Program-made: the position numbers and the translations under genes
Assembly: GCA_022828595.1 (NCBI GenBank)
Contig: JAKGHH010000002.1
Location: 66,994,383-67,058,382, forward strand
Direction: 5' to 3'
Length of the DNA: 64,000 nucleotides
From: Nelumbo lutea
Taxonomy: Eukaryota; Streptophyta; Magnoliopsida; Proteales; Nelumbonaceae
Notes under the pieces: generated by a model
The model's input: only the letters and a program-made list of their open reading frames with translations
Databases searched by the model: none
What the model was told of the DNA's origin: nothing
In this document: positions 1 through 10,860 of the stretch, one piece after another
Layout of the letters: each line of letters opens with the position of its first letter
Position numbering within the stretch: position 1 is the stretch's first letter

Positions 1-3000
1 TTTTGTTTTATTTATTTTTGAGAAGTAAAATAAATTGACTTTCACTTTAAATTGAAGAGAATGGCCATGACAGAATTATTTAAGACCTCATTTATGTTTT
101 AGTAAATGATTTATATTTGGGTAAATGCATTTATTCGGGCGAGTGTTTCTTAGAAAATATTTATCCAAATAAGAGAACTTACTAATATTCTTTTATTCTA
201 TAAATAAAGATGTTTAATGACTAATTTATCCAAAAAAATTACATTATTAAAAGAATAATATTATCACATCACATATTAATGATTTTCAATGCACATAAAT
301 AAATAATTTATCCAAATTAGAGGAGTATTACTTTCCTTGATAGGCAAGGGAAGGTAAGGTAATATCCATTGAGTCAATGGATAAATTTATGAATTTCAGG
401 CCCATGGTAGGTAAGGTAATATTCGTTGGGCTTTTTAGACCCATTATGTATACCCTTCTGGTTCTGATGAACTTACGGTTTTTATCAGTTTATACTTCTC
501 GTGAGAATGACTTGGGTCTACTCTTCATTGTCCTCTTTATTGAGTAGAACCCAAAGCTTTGAATAAACATTTGGCCCATAAGTGTATGCCAAGTTTGTGC
601 CTGTATTTTTGTCCAGATTAATTATCAGGCTGGCTTTTGGCTTCACGGATCAAGACCCGACCCAATTTTTTCTAGATTGCCTGATCCAAGTCCACGGTAA
701 CACATGTATTTCGATATTTATCTGCTTTAATTTATAATGGTAAGCTAGACTAATCTAGCTTATCGTCCAATTTGTACTGAAATTTTAAGGCAACAAGGAA
801 ATGCATGGGTAATGTTGTCACTTGTCTGACTCACATCAGACTAGACAACCCAACTCATTTGGACCATGACCTGAGAAATGCCTAGTTCTTTTTAAATCTT
901 TCTCTAAAGAAGTTAACTTGAATCATCATCATCCAATCCTTATACCAATTATATATATGGGATCAAAAACACGAATCTTGTTTTACCGCTCTGTTGTATT
1001 TAATGTTATATCCATTATTTAATCATTATGGGTTCTTAAATCATTTCTCACTAGTTTAACTCGTGTCCTTTTAATCTTCCCCTAACCCTTTTGGCCCTTT
1101 AACTATGGGTGCTTCTGCGATCTTCTATACTCATGCGACCAAACTATCCTAGCTTATTCTTTTATTTTATCATCTATTGGAAGCTATTCTCAAAGTTCTT
1201 TCAAGTGACTTAATGCAACCTGAATGGTTCTCTAAAACTTTGATTTGTGAACCATACAAGGAAGGTATAGGAAGACCAGGATTGGACCGGGAAATTGGTC
1301 TAAGATTTGCATTAGTCTGAAATTTTAAATACCGGGAAAATGGGGATTTAAAGGGAAAGAGAAAGTGCATAGAAGGTTCAGCAATTAGTGACTTGGTTAA
1401 GGTATTTTAGCTGCAATTGTGACAACTCATGTTGGTTTCTCTATACAAAATAGGTCCTACAGTGCTAATTCGGATCTGATGGTTACAATGTTCTATGACC
1501 CTTATCATACTACACTATTGATCCATCTGCCCCCCAACTTCATACGAGTGGATACTGCAAGTGAACACTAAAAATGAAGGACAACAAAGCATCTGTTCGT
1601 CACCCACACTCAATTCAAAAGTTATGGGAACAATCAGATGAGACTGCAAATGGATAGGATAAAATTGGATTATCTAGATCCAAATTTGAATCGTTAATAT
1701 TGAACCGATCGAGGTTGTAAGTTGTAATGTTTCCCGTGGTTTGAGGGAGATGAGCTTCCTTAGACCTCTTATAATTGCCCAGAGTAGTTCACATTGTGAT
1801 GCTGATATTGCATAGCAAGGCTGTACGTCCTTCCTTCTGCAATGCAAGTGTTATATACATGAGAATATAAGAGAAGTCCAGTTGAAGCATAGTGTGTGTG
1901 CTGGTCTGAAAATAACCAAATTAAATGAAGTCGATCTAGTGTAGGAATATATGCAGCTGTTTGCTTCTGATGGGCATGCATAGGTTAGGGAGCTAGAGTA
2001 TAGAAAAGTAGATCTGCTCTTTCATCCCAAATAGCTCTAAACATAGCAGCAATCCTTGCAAGGTAAATATTCTTCATTAATTCTTGAAATCCTTTGAGGC
2101 TTCATGATTTGAGGACCACCAATTCAAAAGTGTGGGGAGTGTTGATTTGTGATATGTATATATGCAATGGGGGCTGTATTCTTAAAAGGAATAGTTCTCG
2201 TAGAAGTCTCTCGTTAACTAATGGAGAGCAGAGGAGGCGCATATTTGAGGGAAAACAGATTCTTTTCATTTTTGAGATGTGTATAATATAGGGAAAACAG
2301 ATTCTTTTTTTGGATTTTGAGAGAGTAAAATTGGACAATGGGATTTTAGTTCTCATTGACCAATGTGTTCTTTTTTTAGCTTTATGTGGGGGAGTAGGGA
2401 AAGTGATATTCATATCCTATGTGACCAGGTGGATAATAATTTTTCTATATTAGAAAAATTGCCAACACTTGAATGGAACAAAAATGCCTCTTTTAATAAA
2501 CAATTCATTTCTTTATTAATCTAACATAAGCAAAGATAAATGCACTTACCCGAAGAAATAGCTTACCAAATAGCAAATGGGCCATAATGTCGCATTTGCA
2601 ATGCAATGCCAAACCCCGCGCCCATCGCTCACCAGACATAAAAACCGAGAAATCTTAATTTTCTGGGAACCCAGTTGGATGTGGAAATTATGTAATTTTA
2701 GCAGCACCTCAACCAATCATAGACGCGTTTAAAGGCCTGAATTAGAAACGGGTATTGTAGAAAGATAATATAAGAAAATAAACGATACATGCCTATAGAG
2801 CTCCTGAGATGTAAGATCTGTTCCAAAGAGTATTCATAAAACGAGAAAGTAGATATTTGGCCTCTTGAGTGGGATATGATCTTTCACTTCACATCTGCAT
2901 TTGATGGTGAATGAAAGCTTCAAATTTTAAATGGAAATGGCCACATCCCAGATTTATCAAAATATAGCTTGTCCATCACAAGCCTGATCAGACACATGGA

Positions 3001-3307
3001 TCAGTCAAAATTCAAAATCGAGCGCATACTTTGAAAAGTTAAAGAACATTAAGGGCGTTTTTGTCCTTTAATTTTTCATCATTCTCAAACAATTAAATAC
3101 TTTACAGGGTATATTTAAGTAGTTTTGGTTTGGAAAATAGTTATTAAAAGCACATAGAATATTTAAATAAATGAAACTGTATTTATATTAGTAGTCTCTC
3201 TCTCCTCCCAAAATAAAATATGCTTTTCTTTTATTTGCTTGTTTTCTTTCCGGCTTTGGCAATTGTGTGTGTGTTTTATTTTTTTTTTATGTGACTATGA
3301 GACCTTA

Positions 3308-3430
3308 ACACCCTCTATCAGCGTAGTCATGGATTAATATTTTGACAACTGTCAAAATATTTTCAAGAGTGGAATAAAAGTATTTTAAAGAATAGATGTC
3401 AAAAAAATTTCAAGTGCCCATAGAGGGAGA
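3308..3430. repeat. Small inverted-repeat element (possible MITE)
   Basis: The ends are roughly inverted (CACCCTCTAT near 3310, ATAGAGGGAG near 3421). Inside is a perfect 12-bp palindrome with a 2-base loop (AATATTTTGACA at 3336-3347 and TGTCAAAATATT at 3350-3361). No target duplication was found, so the element call is tentative. Confidence 0.3.
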
Positions 3431-4050
3431 GAGAGATTGAGTTATTGACACTTTAATGGTCAATAAAAATTAGAATTATTAGGAAGGACAATAGAAGTTC
3501 CAGTAGTCACGTCCTCACATGCGTGGATTGCATACAATATTAAAGAGGTGATGAGTTAGGAAGCAGTACCCAACCTTCCCTCCGCTCATCCAAAATAATG
3601 AAAAATAAAAGAAAAAGGAAAATTCCCTCCACTCGTATTTAATACTTTTTTAGACTCCTAATTAAATTAGTCGTTAACTCATCACTTATAAATAAAGAAA
3701 AAAAGGTTTCAATGAATTACACGCATCATCTTCTGATGTATCCGGCACTTTGGATCTATTCAAGTGTAATTTATGTAAAACCGGAAATTATGTGTTACTG
3801 GCGCATCGTGTATTATGTTTGTTATTCATATAAATATATATATATATATACAAACTCTTTTCACTACTCACTAGTACGATTTCTTTTAACCCTTCTGCTT
3901 GTGGGTTAGCAATTAACAGAGTTCTAGCCTAGAAGTCCCACATGCACCTAGAAGACTCGGAAATGCAAGTCTTTACCAACTTTGGCTACGTCCCATATGA
4001 ATCAGGCCCCACCAATTGAATGATCCGATGATGATGACGGCTGAGATAGA

Positions 4051-4077
4051 CCTCTCTCTCTCTCTCTCTCTCTCTCC
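4051..4077. repeat. (CT)n microsatellite
   Basis: An almost pure run of CT dinucleotides of about 27 bases. Confidence 0.9.
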
Positions 4078-4573
4078 CAATTTCATTTCATTTCTTCCTG
4101 GATCTGTATTCGGAGTTTTCCTTTTATAAACTTAAAACGACCAACTGCTTACAACAATTAATTTAGCAATTTAAATCACATATACACTTTATTTCATGTA
4201 TCTGAGTACTCTAAAAGAAGAAGAAGAAGATGATGATAACAAGTTTGAAGCAAAACAGTTGGGAAGACGAGGAACTTTGATTTGACCTTTACTCATATCC
4301 TAGCTAGCAAATGAATCCTTTTGCTAATTAAGGTAAACAACATTTACTAGTTACCACCACCAACCTTCGTTTCCTATTTTTCAATTCTTTAATTGGCAGT
4401 TTGAGTCAAGCAAGGGTGCATTTTAGATTTTACATCTCAAACCAGCCAGAACCAGCAGGAGAACTGAAATGATAAAAATTGATGAACGAGAATCTGAAAA
4501 ACTTCTAATTAAGCAGTACCTTGACCAGATCCATGGCTAACCAATGACAACAAACCATTCTTCATCCTCATGA

Positions 4574-5191
4574 TCACCATATTGAGGAACAACCTCGGAG
4601 TCCGCCGGCAGACTGACGATGAACACTAAAGCAGGGAGATGAGGTTGAGGTAGGAGAGACGGAACCACCTTCTTCCTCGTAATCTCCCCTGGAATCAAAC
4701 GACGATCTGGGACTTGCAAAACGTCTACGTCTCTGATCGAAATTTGAAGGAATCGTCGGAGTGGAGGACGAAGACAATGATGATGAGTATGAGGAGGAGG
4801 AGGAGGACAAAGAAGATGAGGATAGCGCTGATGGGGATACATGGGTGGTTTTCTTGGAAGATAGCCTGGGAAATATAATGTGAAGAAGATTGGATTTTGA
4901 AGGGTTTTTGGTGGGTCTTTTCTTGGGATTGAAATGGTAAGAAGGAGGAGGTGTGAGAGGAGGGAGAGATGTGTCGCTGAATGTATGCTTAGGCGTACCT
5001 GGTTGAGATTCCCACATGAATGGCACTTCACCCTTTGCTCCTCCATAGTAGACTCTGAATGATGAGTTTGTCATGGAATTCTCTTTGGATAGAAGCCTTG
5101 TGAAGAACTTGTTGTCTTGCTTGATTTGGAGGGACTTCTGGGGAAGATCAGAACTACTAGAGGGCATCTTGGCCTTAAGCCTTAAAGGCAC
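4574..5191 (-). CDS. DUF688-type plant protein, intronless
   Basis: A single open frame of 205 residues. The recognisable feature is VPFMWESQPGTPK at about residues 57-69, the signature of plant DUF688-type proteins of unknown function. A proline-rich stretch follows (LPPLTPPPSYHF), then a basic part, a long serine tract (residues about 120-145) and a short Arg-rich segment. No signal peptide or membrane helix is visible, and low-complexity Ser/Pro content suggests a largely disordered protein. The start at 5191 gives MPLRLKAKM; Met9 (5167) is an alternative, and starting there gives MPSSSS. A TATA-like TTATATATC lies on the minus strand at about 5352-5361. A second long frame (4537-5046, 169 aa) overlaps it, but only the chosen frame holds the motif. 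The C-terminus (GLRGCSSIW) is less certain and could be changed by an unseen splice. Confidence 0.75.
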   Translation of the reverse strand: MPLRLKAKMPSSSSDLPQKSLQIKQDNKFFTRLLSKENSMTNSSFRVYYGGAKGEVPFMWESQPGTPKHTFSDTSLPPLTPPPSYHFNPKKRPTKNPSKSNLLHIIFPRLSSKKTTHVSPSALSSSSLSSSSSSYSSSLSSSSTPTIPSNFDQRRRRFASPRSSFDSRGDYEEEGGSVSPTSTSSPCFSVHRQSAGGLRGCSSIW

Positions 5192-5351
5192 TACTGATCT
5201 ATCGATCTTCGATCCTCAAAACTTTTTAATTTCTTTTGGCTCTGAGGTAGATGTAGATCTCACTGGCTTTGGCTAGCAAGCTATATGAAGAAGACCTTTA
5301 GCAAACTGGAGGGATGAATTTTGCCCAGTCTTCTCCGTTTTGTTATTGTTG

Positions 5352-5361
5352 ATATATAATT
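5352..5361 (-). promoter_or_regulatory. TATA-like box upstream of the DUF688-type gene
   Basis: On the minus strand this reads TTATATATC, about 160 bases upstream of the ATG at 5191. The spacing suits a plant core promoter with a short 5' UTR. The surroundings are AT-rich, so chance occurrence is possible. Confidence 0.35.
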
Positions 5362-6022
5362 TAATAAGGTCCCTACACACCATACACACACACATATATA
5401 AAATGATTTTCATACATATAAAATGATTTTCATAGCTCATTCAATATTATAATTGACCTTGGGGATATTTGTCATCAATATGTTATTACGTCAAGTTTTA
5501 ATGTTAATTGAGCTTAATAGAATGATATTTACGTGTTGTTTAATTTGGTGACTTCACGTACGTGATTATATATCTATCTTAAGTATATATAATCTAATGA
5601 TCGATCGATGGTGCAAAATTAAATCACCAATATGATGAATCATAGCCGTTGGTTTTGACTTCAGACGACAGACGCTGATCTCAACAGAAAGAAATTGGTT
5701 GAGACGTGGGGTTGTAGGATAATAAATGGAGGAAAAGAAGCTACGGAAAGCTTGGGCGTGGTCCATGAAATCACATTGGAAAGTTGTCTTTATTACTGTG
5801 GTGAGGGCTGAGGGGTGGTGCCTACTGCCTAGGTCACACTTGAAAATCAGCCACTATAGCTCTTTACTCTTTAGATTTGGTGGCTTGCCAATGTTTGACA
5901 TCTCATCACAATCAAAGGCCACAACCACAAGTGTAGAACCAGTATTAATTATTAGTACAAGCTCACTGGTTTATGGTTGACACTGAAGTTTAATACAAGT
6001 CTAGAGGTTTAATTAAGACCCC

Positions 6023-6350
6023 TTTAGGATATGTTTAGCTTGACATAAAATTGAGGAAAAACCCTTAACAGATTTTGTAAAATCTTGTACTTTGTATTAA
6101 TTTTGTTTATATTTATATTTGTACCTTCCCAAACTGATTGACACTTGGAAGGAGTATATATATCTATATATATAAATACAAATATATAGAATGTAAAAAC
6201 TTTTATTTTGTATATATATAAATATATATTTTAATTTGTACTATACGGATCTATATTTATATATTTTCAAACTGAGCATTAAAAAAGTAGAAAATTTTCA
6301 GACTTGCTGTTTCTCTCTTATTTTCTAGGAAACCAAACAGACAGCATTGA
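6023..6350. mobile_element. Degraded MITE-like element, AT-rich core
   Basis: The left end reads TAGGATATGTTTAGCTTGAC and the right end TTCTAGGAAACCAAACAGAC. These are imperfect inverted ends of the 'TTTGGTTT' kind common in plant MITEs, and the core is very rich in TATATA. No target duplication could be set, so the borders are approximate. Confidence 0.4.
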
Positions 6351-6980
6351 AGAAAAAATCCAAAGAAAATGTAGCCCTGTGGGACTTGAACTCAATACAC
6401 AGTTGCATGATTGATAAATGAACAGCAAGTACAGAAATTATGGCATAGCGCTTTGAAAGGCTTGAAAGCCCCCTCTTGGAACTGGTGGGTCTGTCATGGT
6501 ACAAGGGTTGCACACGCTTAACAAATGCATCTAGGCCCCAATAATGGATCCGAACCCCACATACCATCTTGATGGGGCATCATATCATCTTAAAAATAAA
6601 AGAAAAAAAAAACATCAAATAATAATCATCACCTAACAATCTACAGCTTCATAATGTACGCCATTAAAATTTAAAATGACAAGCAAGATCCATACTCCTG
6701 GACACCTAGTATTAATAAGGAATAAGGAAGAACACAGCAACATCTGCCTTGCCTCGGAAATTTTAATGGTCTTATCCTTCCCATGTTGTTTTTGGCCGGT
6801 GCCTAGAGGAGATAAAAAATTCCTAAAACGAGTGGTGTTAGCTGCTAGCTAGGCTGGTCCCTACTACGACCCTAACCCCAAGACTAATATGACTAAGACG
6901 ATCAATCGGCCGAACCGGCCAAGACAAGAGGAATCCAATTAATTAGACGTTCTTGGCAATAATAGAGATATTTATTTAAG

Positions 6981-7350
6981 TGTCCAGTTGTTTTTGCAGT
7001 CGGAATTAGAATCAGAAATAGAATCATCTATATAATCCCTTGCCAATTTGGTTCATAACAGAAATTCAGAATTGGATTTTTATAAAATTTGCATATTTAT
7101 GAGGGAGAATTGACATATATGAAAATAAATTGGATTTAGGGGGTTTTAAGACACTTGTCATTCTTACAATTGGAAGGAGATTCTTATTTCCTTTTTTTAG
7201 TACTTTGAATAGAGATTCGAATTCTCAAAGGGAAAGGTCAGAATTGAATGGCCATCTCATTTCCCAATAATAGAAATCAGGATCTCATTCTGTCCAATCA
7301 AACAGTTAGAATCAAAATTAACTCCTATTCCCCACAAACCAAATGAATTC
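6981..7350. mobile_element. MITE-like family, copy A
   Basis: The left part (GTCGGAATTAGAATCAG) and right end (CTATTCCCCACAAACCAAAT) match two other copies in this window (15671-15920 and 20447-21077). The ends are inverted 'GTTTG...CAAAC' types and the core repeats GGAATTAGAATC-like words on both strands. It is non-coding. Confidence 0.5.
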
Positions 7351-9393
7351 TAAGACATGGTTTTTTTGTAACGTGCATTCAAAGACAAATCTGTATGCTT
7401 ATCAGTCTAATAGAACAATTCCATAATTAAGGGTAATATTTGAAAAGGGTTAGAATATACAGAGAAGTATGGATACACACGATGTAGAATTCTGAATTCC
7501 AGCCCCCTGCTATTAGCCCTCTCTCTCACTATAAACTACATCCTGCCCGTGAATTTAACATCAATTTACGGTCAAGTCATGATGCATTCCCCCTGTATTT
7601 TAGGGTTATAAAATTCTGATTTGGGCTGATTGGTCATTCTCCCTAGACTATAATGCTAAAAAAACATGATACCAAAAGAAGTTTTATAGAATATGAGTTT
7701 TCATCAAAATTCACAAGGATTATGATTTATCAAAGCCTTTCCAGGTATCATAGATTTTCCCTTGATTAAAAGAAAAAAAGAAAACTGGACGCCTAAATTT
7801 GCATTCCCTTAATCCAAAAAACAACTTTTGTTCATTTTACATACAAACAAACGCACCCGAAAAAGAAAAGAAAAGAAACTAGAAGGGGAAGAAATAAAAA
7901 AAAAAAAAAAGAAGTTTTCAATAACTTGAATTGATGCAATTGTAGCAAACGACGTGGCAGTTGATCATGTAACCAATGATCTTCTCGTCAAAATTTGTTG
8001 AATGAGTGGGGTCAAAAATGAAAGTAACTACTCAACAACATCCAGGACCAACTTGTTGCTTCAACCATTATTAGAATTAATAGATACTTAAATGAACCGA
8101 TCATTATTTTATTGGGTGCTGGTTCGGGCACGTCCATACCTGAATTTTGAATTCTCATACATGTGGGCGCATTGACCCTTGGTTGATGCCACTTGTCTGT
8201 TTATAATGACAAAATAATACACAAGGGTACGATTATCTCGATGCATTGGTACTTCGGAGGACTGTCCAGACCGGAAACCGGCCAGTCAATTGGTTCCATT
8301 AACTGTTGATTTGATCAGTTATCTATTGATCTATGTGATTAATTCATTTGATTCGAACAACGGTTTTAATTATTTTTTACTTTTTACTTTTTTTTAAATT
8401 GCAACAGATTAATCCATTTGAATCAAACAGTCAAACCACTGACGTAAAAATCGGTGGCCTAAGTGATTTTTAAAACATTGGCTTGACTTACGATCTACCA
8501 CCAGCAAAAAGCATCTTCCACGCTGATAGATACTGATAGAGCATATCAATCCAGTGCTGAATTAAGAACATCTCTCATGAACAAATGATATATAAGTATG
8601 AGAGATGTTGCCAATATACAACTGAAATATCTTATCGTAAGAGTGGATAGAATTGTGGGTTGGAGATTAGCGCTATTTCGTTAGTCCTCTTGCTCCTCTC
8701 CTCTCTCAGAGGAGAGAATATGACAAGTCTAAAGGTTTGGAGTTTGGTTCAAGCCATACTTTGTAATATAAATAGGGTAAAAGTGGAGTCCGAATGTGTT
8801 GAGCAGAGACCCATGAAAGACGTGGGGATCTGCTTGAATCACGTGCACAGTATCGGTTCCTTTTTTTCTTGTGACTTCCTTTCCTCTTTTTTCCTTGCCT
8901 TCCTTTCTTTCAAGTCAAATAAGTCAAACACAGTTTCATTGCTTAGATGGATAGATTATTATCAGTGATTTGATCATCATAATTAAAAGAGCAACGATCC
9001 AAACAGGGTGTCTTTAATCCATCATGTAAAATATATTTTTCATTTAGGTTATGTTTGGTTTGAAGGAAAAGATAGGGAAAATAGGAAAACTTATACAAGT
9101 GTTAGGGGATCAAAGTCACAGATCCTCAAGAGCGAATTTAGTTAAACTTAATATGAGTCATTTATTTTCTTCATAAATGCTAGTGAAAGATTATTAAGTG
9201 GTTGTAGCTCATACGCATATGCAATAATGGTGCGGACCAAATTCAACTAATCATTTCTACAAATGGTGATGATTTCCTATTTTAAGGAATTGGATCATTC
9301 CATTTATGTAGCATTTGAACCCACCCATTCGTTATCTTGAATGGATTGATAAATAACGGAAATAACCTCATTTTCTTCAGAATCCCAATTGAT

Positions 9394-9928
9394 TAGGGGT
9401 GCAACTTGGGCGTATCCAATCCAGAATTTTACATGGGTTGGACTTAGATTTTCGGTCTTTGGACTGGGTTTTAAGTCTAAGAAGTCGGGTTTTTTTATTT
9501 TTTGAGTCGGGCCTGAGTCTGGCCCAAGCTCAACCCAATTATATACATTTATACTTCTATATGTGTATATATGTAAATGTTGCATACACATTTACATATA
9601 TGTACATACATACTTTTATATATAACATTTTTATAGATATTTTGTATACATATTTACATAAATAAATAAATAAATAAATAAATATATATATATATATATA
9701 TATATTTGCATAAATGCATTTATATATGTATAGTTTTAGAGTGGCCTTATTGACCAACTCGAGCCCATCTCAGGCCCAAGTTTAACTCAAGTGCATCAAA
9801 TTACAAGGCGGGTTGGGAAAATCGGGTTTGACCTCGGGCTTGGGCCGTGCTTGGGCCTTAAGCCCAAATTTTAGGGTCGGGCGTGGATTGACCATAACCC
9901 AACCCAACCTGCCCAACTTGCACCCCTA
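9394..9928. mobile_element. hAT-type MITE with perfect 8-bp target duplication
   Basis: The terminal inverted repeats are TAGGGGTGCAACTTGGGC on the left and its near-complement GCCCAACTTGCACCCCTA on the right. They are flanked by identical 8-bp duplications CAATTGAT (9386-9393 and 9929-9936). The 535-bp body is non-coding and holds (AAAT)n and (TA)n runs at 9657-9705, flanked by GGGTTGG/CCAACCC-type subterminal repeats. The 8-bp duplication points to hAT transposase mobilisation. Confidence 0.9.
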
Positions 9929-9959
9929 CAATTGATACCTGCTCTCTCTCCTCTCCCCT

Positions 9960-10860
9960 TGCAATATGCTTAATTGGGACTGATGAAGGGTTTTCTGGCA
10001 GCACCTTGTTGTTCGGACTACTTCTAGGTGGTTGATGACTTAAAAGCCGAAGTGAAGGATTTTTGTTGGATGAGGACTTGGATGTCGAGCTGACTAGGTT
10101 GAGCTGGGGGTAGATTGGGTGCCAAGCTGGGTTGATTGCTGAGCTCTTTAGAAAAACCTACAAAGAATCAATGTTAGAGGACTTGGGGTGTCTAACCCGA
10201 CGAGGTCGCTCTGATGATTAAGTTATTACTCTCATAGTAGATCGCGAGTTGAAAAATCATAAAGTATGAGAGCTAAAATGTGCTCACTCGCCTCTCTCTT
10301 ATGTCATTGGGATTGATGCCTTTATATAGGCATTGTTTGGTTTAGGCCTCATGCACTGCATCCGAGATTTCCGAGAGGTTGTGCCTAACTGGTTCGAGAT
10401 CCTTTGAGGTAACCGCCATGCAATTTGACCATCCTCCAGAACATTCGGTATGTGGGCCAACTTCTGAGAAACCTGGGAGCGTTGGGATATACATGACGAA
10501 TTTGTCGGCGAGCGCATCTCGCAGGTCACTACCTGGTCTCCATTCAGGTCGGCAAGCCCTCGAAGGAGGTCGCTCCTCGCATCAAGGTCACTTCGGCCAA
10601 TGATGAGGTGCTACAGGCTGACCCTCGATGAGGTGCTACAAGCCGACCTAAGTTGTAGTCAAAGTCGCTAGGTCGGCATAAAGGCAGGTCGCCAAGTTGG
10701 CGGTGAAGGCAGGTTGCTAGGTCGGCAGTAAAGGTAGGTCGCCAAATCAGGGTCAAGACGAGCCACAATATGGGACTCCAAATCATCACTTAGGTGGTGT
10801 TTAGGTGTCATCTAACTATTCTGAGATGTCATGTGTCACAATGTCATTGGAGGGCCAAAT
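9960..10860. mobile_element. LTR-like fragment with short tandem repeats
   Basis: This GC-richer island differs from its AT-rich surroundings. It contains a promoter-like CTTTATATAGGC near 10320 and GAGGTCG/AGGTCGGC words typical of gypsy LTRs. An array of about 25-bp units (10600-10757) has two variants: GATGAGGTGCTACARGC and AGGTCGCCAAGTTGGC-like. No coding sequence or clear borders were found. It is most likely a solo or broken LTR. Confidence 0.4.
10600..10757. repeat. Minisatellite, about 25-bp units
   Basis: Two adjoining small arrays: two units of the GATGAGGTGCTACA type, then about four units built on AGGTCGCCAAGTTGGCGGT with AAAGGC spacers. The units are imperfect. The array lies inside the LTR-like island. 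Confidence 0.6.

Larger units (their letters stand above)
1..4573. other. Intergenic AT-rich DNA, no gene seen
   Basis: No open frame here resembles a known protein, and the longest ones are short and of low complexity. The stretch holds small simple repeats, including a CT run at 4051-4077. It also has a small palindrome at 3336-3361 inside a possible 120-bp inverted-repeat element (3308-3430) whose ends read as CCCTCTAT and ATAGAGGG. The last few hundred bases would be the 3' flank of the minus-strand gene that ends at 4574. Confidence 0.6.
5362..9393. other. Intergenic DNA with MITE remnants
   Basis: No convincing gene. A short frame at 8660-8968 (102 aa, hydrophobic N-terminus) resembles nothing I know. 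Two inverted-repeat-like segments are listed separately (6023-6350 and 6981-7350). A tract near 8260-8480 looks like another degraded transposon: it has GACCGG/GGCC-rich ends and an AAAACATTG tail. Confidence 0.5.

Noticed and set aside
8660..8968. A 102-aa frame with a hydrophobic N-terminus as a small secreted protein
   Set aside because: No recognisable mature domain, no promoter signal that stands out, and the surrounding DNA is non-coding in character.
9657..9705. AT repeats as a separate feature of note
   Set aside because: A simple microsatellite inside the hAT MITE core.
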